Assembly: GCF_014633365.1 (NCBI RefSeq)
Contig: NC_068344.1
Span: forward strand, 31,003,170 to 31,067,169
Direction: 5' to 3'
Length of the DNA stretch: 64,000 nucleotides
DNA from: Diospyros lotus
Lineage: Eukaryota > Streptophyta > Magnoliopsida > Ericales > Ebenaceae
Shown: positions 1-10,789 of the stretch, in pieces
Layout of the letters: each line of letters starts with the position of its first letter
How positions within the stretch are numbered: position 1 is the first letter of the stretch
Position numbers and translations under genes: made by a program
Notes under the pieces: model-generated
Told to the model about the DNA's origin: nothing
The model's input: only the letters and a program-made list of their open reading frames with translations
Database searches by the model: none

Positions 1-890
1 AATGGCACCACAACCCAAGAGGGGGGTGAATTGGGTGTTTGAAAAATTTAAAACTTTTTGGGATGTTTTGAAAAATAAACAAGAAAACAATGAAGCACAA
101 CAAAAATAAATGCAAGAGGGACACAACAATATATAGTAGTTCAGCTAAACCAAACCTAATCCACTGCCTTAGCTTCTCACTAAGGAATTTAAAGCAATCC
201 ACTAAACCTCTTACTTGATCCCAAATAGGCCTTCTAGCAACAAGCTAGGAAATTACAATCTCCTACCAACACCCAATAAGCCTCTAGCATGCACCGCTAG
301 GAATACAAAGTCTCTTACCAAAACCCGGCAGGCCCTCTAGCTCACAAGCTAGGAAATATGAGAATGATGTACAAAGATAAAAACTGAGAGATGAATCTCT
401 TAGTTACAATGATCTCTTAAACAAAAATATAAAGACTTGAACAAATTATACAAATGATAATCAAAGTCCTTTAAGAGAAAAATGAAAGCAAGTATAATGG
501 AGAAGCAAAAATACAAATGTTAGCTCAAATGAATTTATTCTTGCTTCTTAGTGGTCTTAAGGGCATTCTTGAATGGTATTTATAGGCATCCCAAGAGTTT
601 CAAAAGAAACTATCCATTTTTATAGCCGTCACTGTTCACAATGATTGGATTACTGTTCACTATTCACTATTGCAACGGGTAAAAAAATCTTTTAAATAAA
701 TTTTTACACATTTAAATCAAATAAAACATAATATTTCAAATGCCATAAAAAAATTTATCACAAGATGTTTGGCATTGAATTGCATGATGAAATTGATTTA
801 GAGCACCAAGTTAATAACCATTAACAAAATAATTTCATTATAAAAAAATTTATTTTTCATCATCAAAACCATATCAAAGGCAAAATATCA
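1..890 (-). repeat. LTR of Sirevirus-like family 1, minus strand
   Basis: Read on the minus strand, this begins near 890 with a diverged version of the start of the LTR at 18630 (shared CTTTGATAT..GTTTTGATGATG block). It ends near position 1 with the same CACCCAATTCA..CCTCTTGGGT..GGTGCCATT block seen near 19700-19737. The last ~15 bp probably lie outside the window. It directly abuts copia integrase sequence from another family, so it is probably an insertion, solo LTR or element end rather than that copia's own LTR. It holds no gene. Confidence 0.75.
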
Positions 891-3037
891 ATCCCCTCTC
901 TCATTCTCCCCATGAAGAGAAATTTTATAAAAGGGTTCATTTTCAACAAAGGTCACATCCATACCGACACGCATTTTTTTGGTTGTTGGATTGTCGCATT
1001 TGTGCCCTTTTTTGTTAGGAGTGTACCTTGTAAAAACACATTTTTCTAGCCCAGGCTCTAGTTTGGACCTAAATTTAGCAAGTATGTGAACATAAACTAT
1101 GCAGCCAAACACCTTAAGAGGGAGACTTACTTGTAGTTTAAATTCTAGAAAAACAAGTTTCAAAGTCCAATGGAGTTGTATATTTTAAGATCATAGAAGG
1201 CATCCTATTAATCAAGTAAGTTGTTGTCAACACAGCCTTACCCCATAAACATTTTGGTACGTTTCCTGAAAACATAATAGCACGAGCAACTTCAAGTAAA
1301 TGTCTATTTTTCTGTTCAGCAATTCCATTTTATTCTAGGGTATCTCGGCAAGTGGATTGGTGTTGAATTCCTTTTTCTTTTAAAAAATTTCCCAATCCTT
1401 CATTGAAATACTTTGCTCCATTATTAGAATGAAGCATTCCAATTTTGGTTCGAAATTGACTTTCAATCATGTTAGAAAATTTTAAATAGCTAGGTTACAT
1501 CAGATTTTTCACTCATCAAATAAATCCAACACAACTGAGTATGATCATTAATGAACGTTACAAGCCATTTTTTGCTAGTTGGAGTTGTGACTTTAGAGGG
1601 CCCCCAAACATTACTATGAACCAAGTAAAAAAATTTTGAGGTACAATATGGTTTTGCAACATATGTAGTACAATGACTTTTAAACAAATAGCAGCTTTCA
1701 CATTGAAATAGGCAAACATCCATATTTTGAAACAACCTAGGAAATAAATGTTTTAAGATACCGAAAACTGGGGTGTCCTACTCTACAATGCCTAAGTATT
1801 ATTTGATCGTAAATAGGGATGGAGCAAACACTACTCAAACTCAAACCTTGAGCACTAGGTTTTTTACTGAAGGAGCAGTCATCAAAATAGTAGAGGCCAT
1901 GCATCATCCTAGCACTACCAATCGTTCTTCTCGAGTTCTGGTCCTGGAATTTACAATGAGATTTGTAAAAAGTAACACATCAATCAGAATCTCTCGGATA
2001 GTTTACCCATAGATGGTAGGTTACTGGCAAGGTTAGGTACATGAAGAACAGATAGATTTTTCCTAAAATTTTTACTAAACCTTTTCCAGCAATAGAGGTG
2101 AAACTATTGTAAGCAATTAGGAACTTTTCATTTCCAGGACAAGGAGAATAAGTATCAAATAAGTGGGGTGAACTAGTCATATGATTAGATGCACTTGAAT
2201 CTATAATCCAAGGTGCAAATTTGAAAAACAAGATAAAGCAATAGGATCATTACCTGTTTGAGCAATTGACACACTAGGAGTACCAGATGAGGAATTGGAT
2301 TTCAACAATCTTAGAAGATGATCCATCTACTCCTTGGTGAATGACTGGTTTCAGGTTCATGTGCAATAGGGTAGGTACAACTAGGTTTCTTGTTGTTCTT
2401 GGGTTTCTAGTTTTTTGGTTTCCCATGGATAACCCAACAAGTTTCCTGTGTATAACGGGGTTTATTACAATAATCACACCAAATTTTAGGTTTCTCCTAG
2501 TGGCTCATTTTGTACACATTAGCATTAGTAACCATAGCCAAAGTTTCGGTGTGTATATTTTCAATTTTTTTTCCGAGCATAACATGCCTCCGATTTTCTT
2601 CCCTTCTAACTTAAGAAAATACTTCACTAAGGGATGGGAGGGGTTCCCTACCAAGTGTTCTACCTCTAACTTCATCACACTCAATATTGAGTCCATCTAG
2701 GGACTTGAAAATCTGGTGGTTTTTCTACCATCTTGTAGTAGTTGTTGTCTTCGGGAGATTTCCATTCATAGTCATTGAATAGGTCTAGATCTTGCCACAG
2801 CCTTTTTAGTGAATTGAAATACTTTTTAACCCTATCTCCTTCTTGTCAGATCTCACCTAATTTGAGGGTCAACTCGTATACTTGGAACTGAGTTCCCAAA
2901 TCCGAGTACATTTGGGTGACATTGTCCCAAAGTTCCTTCTCCGTTGCATAGCACATGTAATTTGTATTGATTTCTTCTTCCATTGAATTCACCAACCATG
3001 TCATGACCGTGAAATTTTTTGCATCCCATGTGGAGTA
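891..3037 (-). pseudogene. Ty1/copia gag-protease-integrase remnant (copia A)
   Basis: A decayed copia polyprotein read from 3037 down to 891. Gag starts at once after the primer-binding site with a WDA..N..VMTWLVNSM block, so the Gag N-terminus is deleted (compare the sister copy at 4580-4903). Next come a degraded zinc-knuckle region (about 2480-2300), a protease core with the WIIDS.ASNHMT motif (2231-1980; the active-site Gly is Ser), and the integrase zinc/core region (1735-1490, HSNVWGP then FINDHT). The integrase C-terminal part follows, with NGIAEQKNRH around 1330-1290 and KVFGC..VHI near 1110. Several stops and frameshifts break it. Reverse transcriptase and RNase H are absent: the element is cut at 890 by an unrelated LTR. 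Identification as copia is firm; it cannot be functional. Confidence 0.85.
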
Positions 3038-3050
3038 GGCTCTGATACCA
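3038..3050 (-). other. Primer-binding site (Met tRNA type), copia A
   Basis: The complement reads TGGTATCAGAGCC, the usual plant copia match to the initiator-Met tRNA 3' end. It lies immediately inside the LTR end at 3051, which sets the orientation. Confidence 0.9.
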
Positions 3051-3331
3051 TGAACGAAAAAAGGGACTGAAGAATAGGTTTACTCGAGTAGGGAATTGAA
3101 TAGTTGAATGACAGAACTCGAGTAGAAAGATAACTGAAAGAGAATATTTTTTCTTCAATGCATTACTCTCGAGACATTAGTTTATATACAAATATTCTAA
3201 TTTTAGATTAGGAATCTACATTAATATCTAATCTATACAAAGATAGGAAATAACATGAATAGAAAATTGCTAATTTATAGTTATACGTAAAAAGGTTTGA
3301 TGCATAATAAGATTTTAGAGGAAATGTAACA
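3051..3331 (-). repeat. 5' LTR of copia A
   Basis: A 281-bp block ending (minus strand) in TTCGTTCA next to the primer-binding site. It probably starts with TGTTACATTTCC at 3331, where the neighbouring copia B integrase sequence begins. The LTR resembles the one at 4962-5385 only at its inner edge. The outer boundary is inferred from the switch to coding homology. Confidence 0.6.
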
Positions 3332-4903
3332 TGATGACCTTTTAACAAGTGGCAAATTTCACATTGAAATTTGAACAATCCATTCCTTTAAACAAGTTAA
3401 GAAACAAGTGTATGAGGTATGGAAACTTGGATGCCCTAATCTAAGATGCCATAGCATTATTTGATCATAAACTGAGATTGAACAAATACTACTTAAGACC
3501 TAAGCTTTTTTATTACCGAAAGCAATCTCCTCAAAGTAATAGAGTCCATTCATTCCTCTAGCAATCATCTTTCCCGAGTTATGGTCTTGAAATATACAAT
3601 ACAAGGGGTAAAAAATGACACGACAATAGAATCATGAGATAATTTACTAATTAATAGAAGATTGCATGCAAGCTTGGGGGTAGGAAGGACAAATTTAAGA
3701 GTAATATTAGCAACAACTTTTATTTGGCCTTTGCCTGCAACAAGAGAGTAACTACCATCTGCTATTCTAATTTTTTCAGCACCTAAACAGAGAGAATAGG
3801 TACTGAACAAATGAGAAACACTTGTCATATGGTTAGAAGCTTTTGAATCAATGATCTAAGGAGCAGATTGGGAAAAAAATTGAGACTACATTAGGATTAC
3901 TACTTGTGTGTGCCAAAGAACATTAGGAATACTAGGTGATGAATGGGATTTCAGCAGCTTCAGAAGTTAGTCCATCTGCTCCTTGCTAAATAGATTAGGT
4001 TCAGCTTCATTAGCAATGGGTGTTGCATGGTTAGACTGCTCACCAATTTTGCTTCTCTTTCCATTTGGTGGTTTACCATTTATCTTCCAACATGTCTCCC
4101 CAGTGTGCCTTGTTTTTCTATAGAAATCACACCTCAGTTGGGACTTATCTTCAGTCCTACATTGATTTTGGAAGTTAGCAGTGTCGAGTTATCCGTAGAT
4201 TTGCTAGTACTAGGTGTCCTTTTTCCCAACATCACCTATCTCCGGCTTTCCTCACGACGAACTTTAGCAAACAATTCTCTGGTAGGAGGAAGAGGATTCT
4301 TCAAATAATACGTCTGCATACTTCATCAAACTCAACATAAAGACCAGCAAGAAATTTAAATGCTTGATTGATATCCACCATCTTCTTGTAGTGGTTGCAA
4401 TTATCATTGGGTTTCCATTCATAATTATTGAATAGATCAAGATCTTGCCAAATCCTTTTAAGAGAATTAAAGTATTTAGTGACAGAGTCCTCACCTTAGC
4501 AAATTTCTGCTAGTTTCAGTGTCAACTCATAGACCTGTGATCGATTTCCTAGGTCTGAGTACATCTGTGTGACATTATCCTAAAGCTCCTTTGCAGTTGA
4601 ATAGCACATATATTTTGCACTAATGTCTTCAACCATGGAATTCACCAGCCAGGTCATGACCATTGAATTCTCAGCATCCCAAGTAGAGAAAGCAGGATTC
4701 TTTTTGCCGGGTTTCTGAATATCTCTCGTGATATATCCTATCTTTCCCCATCCCCTAATATACATTCGGATTGATTGTGACCATTGTAGGAAGTTGTCTC
4801 CATTAAGTTGAATGGTGGTGATTTGAATAGGGTGATTTTCTGCAGAGGTCTGAGAGGTTTGGGATGTGACAGTAGGTGTTGATTCGACTGTAACGTCAGA
4901 CAT
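3332..4903 (-). pseudogene. Ty1/copia gag-protease-integrase remnant (copia B)
   Basis: A second minus-strand copy of the same copia family as 891-3037, with a better 5' end. Gag starts with Met at 4903 after a 46-bp leader and runs in one frame to a stop near 4580. It has the LNGDNFLQWSQSI N-terminal block and the WDAEN..VMTWLVNSMVEDI block. Gag resumes at 4494-4264. The zinc knuckle near 4120 has its second Cys replaced by Tyr (CDFYRKTRHTGETC). The protease lies at 3870-3565: the DSG..SNHMT motif reads DSKASNHMT, so the catalytic triad Gly is lost. The remnant stops at 3332 in the GAG-pre-integrase region, where the LTR of copia A begins; this fits copia A having inserted into copia B. Confidence 0.85.
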
Positions 4904-4949
4904 GGTGGAATAATAGTGAAAAAGAAGTTAGATCTTATATATTTTTCTT

Positions 4950-4961
4950 GCTTTGATACCA
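4950..4961 (-). other. Primer-binding site, copia B
   Basis: The complement reads TGGTATCAAAGC, one mismatch from the standard Met-tRNA site, directly next to the LTR at 4962. Confidence 0.85.
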
Positions 4962-5385
4962 TGAACAAACAGAAAAATTAGCTGAATAGAACATCTTACT
5001 TGAGTAACTTAGAAGCAGTTTACTCAATTAAGGGGAGGCTTACTCAATTGAGGGAAGCTTGATTTTATTGATCTCACGAATGGGTATTTATACAAGAAAT
5101 ATCCTACAACATCTCCTTAAGAATAGGAAAGAACTTAAAAAAAATTAGAAGATAAAGTATATCAGTTATAGCAGGTCTTATCTCTTAAAGAATACCTACC
5201 TCCTTTTTCTTAGGAATTCTTATCTCTTGATTCTAATCCCCAATCAAACTTATCTCTTATCTCTTGCTTCTAATCTCCAACCAACCTTATCTCTTGTCTC
5301 TCCCATAAGATAAGTGATTAGCATTTAGATTTTGAATCCTTATCTTTTTATTCTTGATACTTCAAATAATTTGAATTCTTCAACA
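4962..5385 (-). repeat. 5' LTR of copia B
   Basis: A 424-bp LTR. On the minus strand it runs from TGTTGAAGAATTC (5385) to CTGTTTGTTCA (4962), ending at the primer-binding site. Short CTTATCTCTT-type repeats at 5180-5330 lie in the middle. The matching 3' LTR was not found in the window. Confidence 0.75.
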
Positions 5386-6500
5386 TACAACTACCATGAT
5401 ATGTAGCTATACTTTTGCCAAACAAAAATAGGAAAACATTCTTTTCCATCCCAAAACAAAATGAAAGAGAAAAATAAGCACTGTATTTCCCAAACACTCG
5501 AAAGCAAACAACATGACAAGCTACCAATATTTGACATGTTCAAGTTCCCACACTGCCAATCCAACCATTTCTCTACCTAACAAGCTATTGACGGGTGAAC
5601 TAGTACCAGAGGGATGGGAGAAAAACTTGTTATTGGCATGACATATGGTGTAAGGATGCTATTTTCATAATGACAGTTAGCACTACTCTCAACAAGAACC
5701 GTTTGGTGGTGGGTACACAAGTTTCTCAAGTGGAGGACTATGAGGAATGTTGATTTTGTGAGAAATATTAGTCTTGAGAAGTAAAGTGAGATTTTGGTCC
5801 TCCTATATGGACAAATATGTGAACTAATCCCAACAAGGCAGAGATGATGGTGTGGAATCACAAAAGGGGACCTTGGGGTAGGGAGGAAAGGGGTAGGTGT
5901 GTAGTTAAAAGAAAAACTTATACAAAAAAGGGCCCAAAAAAAAAAGGATTCCAGAGAACAGAGCATATCATCTTTGGGCCACCAAAAAAAGGGGATAAAA
6001 ACAAAATGGCTTTCTATATTCTCCAAAGCTCTCAAATACTTTTCACACCATATTTACCTTATGACGTCAACCTCCACACATGAAAATTCCTCCAACTTGG
6101 ACAAACCTAGCTCCAAGAATTGAAAACATCAATTACATAAGTCAACATCACTCATTGCATATAAAAAAAAAAGGAGAAAAAACATATTCCAAATATCATG
6201 GACCAAAGCAAAATGCAAAGTGGATGGTCAAGCAACTTTCCATCCCTTGTTTTAGGCCCTTGCGGTCACCTTCCTCTTTCAGCAAAAAAAGAAAAAAAAC
6301 CTCCCATCCCTCTTGCATGGATAGCACCTATTGATCACAACCTGAACCTACTTCCTTAATTTATTGGAGGTGATGGTATAACCAAGTGTGGACGTGTATG
6401 CATAGAAGAAACATGAAAAGGTGCTGGGAGCTTGAGGCACGAGGCACAAGGTGCATGTGCGGGATTTTTGGATGTGAGGTGCACATTAATTCCAATTTTG
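5386..6500. other. Region without a supported gene
   Basis: About 1.1 kb with no domain or motif that I recognise. A minus-strand open stretch at 5577-6035 is Phe/Pro/His-rich and looks like chance translation. Poly-A runs near 5935 and 6162, and a GAGGCACGAGGCACAAGGTGC motif cluster near 6432, are the only notable features. Confidence 0.5.
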
Positions 6501-6529
6501 TATAAAATACATATATACCTATAAAGGAG

Positions 6530-6960
6530 GTGTAGATAAATATAATAATAATTGATAATGGTTAATTAATATTCAAAAGCGATCAAGATGAGTCAATTTG
6601 ATCAGGAATAAAATAAGAGGAGATAAGTTCTCATCCTAAAATAAATAAAATTATCTCTAAGTGAGATAGTTTTGGAATTAGAATTCCAGTTAATCTTTAT
6701 CTCCTAAACCTTATTAGTTAAGGTTCTCTCCTATAAATAAAGGTCTTTACATAAGGTTTGGAACACAGAAAATTAGTGAGCATCGTATATTGTGAGTATT
6801 ATTAGAGAAGAGTGGGTATTTGGTTTGTGACTTGAGTGCACTTTTTGTCCTGTGATTGTGCACCTAACCTGAATGTGGCACGACAAGTTTCAAAGATCCG
6901 AAATTTTCATGGTTGATCAAGTATATCTTTGTGATGTTTACAATTTATACATAGAATAAC
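6530..6960 (+). repeat. LTR-like fragment with TATA box
   Basis: An AT-rich block with a TATAAATAAAGG box at 6734 inside a GAGATAAG/TTATCTCC-rich context, followed by a leader-like stretch. The architecture resembles a copia LTR U3/R region, but no TG..CA ends, TSD or partner copy could be fixed. Confidence 0.25.
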
Positions 6961-7186
6961 TAACAGGAGGTAAATGCAAACTAATAAAATTATAAATAAC
7001 AAATAACTGACACTATACAAGTCTAAAAACATCAACATGGAGCATCATTTCAAATACAAATTTTGAAACAAAAGACAAATTTACAAAATGACAAGCAAGT
7101 AAAATGAGAGACACTTTGCAAAAATAACAAATCATAGTTCAACATAAAGGATTGCTATACATATCATAGTTTAACATAACAAAACA

Positions 7187-7439
7187 TGTTAAGATTCTTG
7201 AAATTATTCCTTTATATATTCCTTAAATTATGCCTTGATTTCCTATTCTAAAGTTAGAGATAACTTCAGTTTAGGAATCAATTTGTTTGATTGTTGTATT
7301 TCCTTGTGTGTGTTGTTTCCTAAATTAATTATTTCCGTGTAATTAGAATCCTGTCCATATTTAGAATAGGATTTCTTCTATATAATCTACAACTCTCTTG
7401 ATACTAAAATAAGAAGAAATTTTACCAAGATGTTCTTCA
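7187..7439 (+). repeat. Solo LTR, 253 bp, TSD AAACA
   Basis: It starts TGTTAAGATTC and ends TTCTTCA. The 5 bp before (7182-7186) and after (7440-7444) are both AAACA, a perfect target-site duplication. There is no internal element sequence, so this is a solo LTR left by LTR-LTR recombination. A TATATAAT-type box (about 7379-7386) indicates plus orientation. Confidence 0.8.
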
Positions 7440-8168
7440 AAACATAAGTCAAAATCACAAGTAATATTTAAATCATAGTCTATTTGTCCAAGTCTAACAT
7501 AATATTAAGGTTCTATGATAGGGTTTTACGAGAACATGAAGAGGTTATGCCTATTGGGTAACTTGGGTTTTTGTTACCTAACATCACATAGGCACACAAA
7601 GTGCCTATGCTTGAGGTGTGTGACTAAATGGTTAGGTGTGTGCCTAATGGAGGGTGCCTCCTTGACCCATGCTGAGGCACCTTGCTTGGAGATTGGATCC
7701 TTTTAACAACTATGCTTCCAACTCCAACCACCAAAGGACTTACCAAGGAAACACTTTTTTACCCTCATCATTTAGAGCTCCTAAAAAGTGTGAAATTAAA
7801 AATCCCCTAACTACCTATCCAAGATTGTAGTAGTAGGAGGGTTTGGATGTTGTCGGTTTGATTCCTAACCTCTATTAAAGCTTGGGTGGTCCAAAACTAT
7901 ACAGGCCACAAGTTTAAAAGGGAAGGGACCAATGATGTACAAGGCAAGTACGAGGCTAACCAGGTGCATTATGAACAAAACACAGTGTTTTCTTGTCCCT
8001 TTGGGTTTTTTGACAAGGTGACATTAAGTCAGCTCCCTACCTTTTTATCCTACAAAATGAAAGGGGTCCTTTACTTAAAAAGAGAAACCACATTTTGTAT
8101 CCTAACGCTGCCCACCAACAAATTAAAAAGAATGAAGAATGTCAATAAAAATAGTTGTACAACTAAAT
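7440..8168. other. Region without a supported gene
   Basis: About 730 bp of unassigned sequence. GTGCCTATGC.. and TGAGGCACC motifs at 7590-7685 echo the GAGGCAC cluster near 6432 and may be two parts of one older repeat. Nothing coding is recognisable. Confidence 0.4.
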
Positions 8169-8820
8169 TGTTGCCTAGAAAAATAACCCAAGAAGGGAGT
8201 TAATTGGGTTTTATAAAAAATTCAACAAATTCTCCATCAAACCTTTTTTTTTTTTGGTTTTAGAGTTTGATTTTAAGTGTCTTTTGCTAGTGATTAAGAA
8301 TGTATAAGAATAAAACCAATCAAACATGCACTAGATTTATAAAGGTTCGACTTTAAGAGTTTATGTCCACTTTCTTTAAGCACAAGCTTGAAGGTTTCAC
8401 TAAAAAACAATATTAATAACCTAGCTTTTGTTCTAGAGCTAGAACCTCATTACAATCCCTTTACTAACAAGAACACTCTAGTAGCAAGTCAAATCCCTTA
8501 CAGAGTGAGATCTCCTCACACACAGGTGAGTCAAATACAATAAATGACTTACAATCCTTTAAATAACCAAAGATGAAGGTTGAAACAACAATGGTACAAC
8601 TCAAATGAACGTTTGAATGCTTGAACACCATCAGCTTTAACTGCACAACTTGAGAACTAATCAATGAGTAAATGCATGCTACATTTGACCAATTTAAAGA
8701 ACCTTTAGTTGCTTCTAGCCATTAGAGACTTTCAAGTGTTTTGAAATTTTTTTGAATCTGCTGATGAATTTGTCAACTTGAAATCTCTTCATCTTGGCAG
8801 AGAAAATGGCTTACAAAGAC
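8169..8820 (-). repeat. LTR fragment of family 2 (partner of 19903-21523), minus strand
   Basis: The reverse complement of this block matches the last ~650 bp of the LTR at 19903-21523. Shared parts are the ATGGCTAGAAGCAACTAAAGG block, the CTCACTTGTGTGTGAAGAGAT-like block, the TTATAAAACCCAATT tail and the GGCAACA-type end. No primer-binding site follows at 8168, so it is a 3' LTR or a solo LTR remnant. Homology fades near 8820. Confidence 0.75.
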
Positions 8821-8999
8821 ACCTAAGGGGATGAATTGTCACCTTGTGTTTTTGGTGGCATGGTTTGTGTAATCAAGGTGATGTTCTGATCAAATTGAGA
8901 GGAAGAAGAAGAGTTTAACCCACGAGAGTGGGTCAAAACTTGTGCTCCAATAAAAAAACAAGAGGTGACAATTCATCTTCTCTCCTAGCACTAAAACAG

Positions 9000-10380
9000 T
9001 GCAACACTCGGAACACCCATCATTAACTGTACCACACAAGATGAAACCCCTCTCGAAATCTCTGACTCTCCTAAACAACGAACCTCATACAACCATTTAT
9101 TTTTCCAACAAACACCAGCACAACAATCGCAAGAGCCATCCCTAAAACTCTCTAACTCACAAGAATAACAGTCTAAGATGTGATAAGACTTTAATGTTGC
9201 AACTTTTGTGTCTGTGGAAGCTGAAGCTAAGTTCAATGCAATGACAAATTAGACCATTCTTGAAGGTCAACAAGTAGTCTTTACTGAACTACATGAAGAT
9301 GGGTTTCCCTTAATTACTTAGTAAGTGGGAACCTATCCTACATCCAACCAAACTCGTCTACCCTAGGTTGGTTAAGACTTTCTATGCAAATCTCATTGTC
9401 ACATCCATTCTCTACACTCATGAGTCAATGGCAAGAATATTGAATTTGGGCCCTATGATTTGAATGCCATTTTTTGGATAAACCTAGTCATTGACAACAA
9501 ATAACTCCTTATCAATGAATACCAATGTCAGTCCAATCGAATTCCCAACTTCAATCTTGCAGAAGCAGTTAAGGCCCTAACTCATGATCAAAACATTTTG
9601 AATAGGCTTCCTACAACAAATCATTTTCATACCACCACTCGTTTTCTTCATTTAATCATAGCTCATTGAATGATCCCTAAAAGTGGCTCCTTCGATCATG
9701 TCTCCTATCTCGATTTTGAGATTATATGGTGCCTTGTAAATCATATTCCCATTAGCATATCTTATATCATTACAAATCACATAGCTATGCATGATTCTAG
9801 TTGTTCAATTCCTTTGCCCTATGGGATCATAATTGCACCCGTCCCCTACCTTGGGCACATCCAACAAGACCCCTTTGTCCAATTGAAATCCACAAACCGA
9901 ATCTGCAAAGCAAACTTGTATTTGCACTGGATGTATATGTCCAAATAGAAAGGCAATGGCTTCGACGGCAAGATACCGTTAGGTTGTGTAAATATTGGCA
10001 CCACACACCCAATAACATAATGATTTTATGGTGCTTAATAAAAAATTTAGTTGCACCTAAAATAACATAATTAAGTGCTTAATATCAAATGAGGTTTTTC
10101 ATCATCAAAACAATATCAAAGAGCAAAACAACATATACCACTCAACAGGATGATCAAAACTCCTATGCATCCCATGACAATGGTTCCAATTTAGTTTAAT
10201 GTTCACATCCATCTTCTCTTCTAGGTCTTCCTACACCCACTTTGGGGGAGCTTGCTCTAGGAGCAATGTTGGAAGCTATTCATGGTCTCTCAACTTAAGT
10301 TTGAGAACTAGGACTTTCTACCAAGATGGAACTTCAAGATTTGGGACATAAAATCACTAGGCTTGGAGATAAGTTTCCTT
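9000..10380 (+). pseudogene. Decayed accessory ORF of Sirevirus type ('putative plant transposon protein')
   Basis: Plus-strand reading with one frameshift (about 9440) and scattered stops. A FVSVEAEAKFNAM block (9187-9230) is followed by a YPRLVKTFYANL block (9361-9396), an FNLAEAVKAL block, then FDHVSYLDFEIIWCLVN (9691-9740) and LPYGIIIAPV (9808-9840). This order resembles the uncharacterised protein that plant annotations call 'putative plant transposon protein', often found after pol in large copia elements. The frame resumes after a 157-bp LTR remnant (9977-10133) and ends with a helical tail (GALGAMLEA-like, then STKMELQDLGHKITRLGD) near 10250-10375, where a chimeric copia interrupts it. 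The 17182-18301 ORF has the same plan. Function is unknown; the family assignment is by recalled pattern only. Confidence 0.55.
9977..10133 (-). repeat. Internally deleted LTR remnant of family 1, with near-perfect TSD
   Basis: The left edge matches the end of the LTR at 18630-19754 (GTTAGGTTGTGTAAAT..GGCACCACACACCCAA, complement). The right edge matches its start (GAGCAAAACAACA, complement). The middle ~970 bp is missing. The flanks GATAC (9972-9976) and TATAC (10134-10138) match at 4 of 5 positions, as expected for an old TSD. Confidence 0.7.
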
Positions 10381-10382
10381 CT

Positions 10383-10647
10383 TGTTAAAATACAATATCA
10401 TTGAGAAACAAATCAGAGAGGAATAGAGAGAGAACTGATATTGTCTTAACTCTGTTCTCAATACAGAAAATGAGTACTATGCTGATATATATAATCAGCC
10501 AGCCTCTGATCAAGACATACCGCATAAAGTCATCTCTTAACTTATAACTAGCAAGCTTAATAGAAAGCTAACAGAAAAACTAGACATAGAAAAGACTAAC
10601 TAAAGTTCAGTTAGTCATGTCATAGTCATGTCACATGATCTCCAACA
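10383..10647 (-). repeat. 3' LTR of chimeric copia
   Basis: A 265-bp block from TGTTAAAATACAATATC to ATCTCCAACA, nearly identical to 12087-12340. It carries a 10-bp CATGTCATAGT duplication relative to its partner. Confidence 0.9.
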
Positions 10648-10783
10648 TTCTCCCTCAAAACAAACTTCCTGTTAGCAGTTGATTATTCTTCATTTGTCTT
10701 AGAGTGAGCTTCTCCAACATTCTCCCTCAAAACAAACTTCCTGTTAGCAGCTGATTGTTCTTCATTTGCCTTAGAGTGAGCTT
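10640..10783. repeat. 72-bp tandem duplication spanning the polypurine tract and LTR edge
   Basis: The unit starting CTCCAACATTCTCCCTC at 10640 is repeated at 10712 with few changes. Each unit contains the last 8 bp of the LTR edge and the complement of a GAGGGAGAA polypurine tract, so the element has two tract/LTR borders. Confidence 0.85.
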
Positions 10784-10789
10784 CTCCCA

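Noticed and set aside
891..901. Polypurine tract pairing the LTR at 1-890 with copia A
   Set aside because: The purine-rich run is part of the integrase coding sequence (GENERGD) and the LTR belongs to a different, Sirevirus-like family.
5577..6035. 152-codon open stretch on the minus strand
   Set aside because: No family motif; Phe/Pro/His-rich composition typical of chance translation of noncoding AT-rich DNA; no promoter or partner exons recognised.
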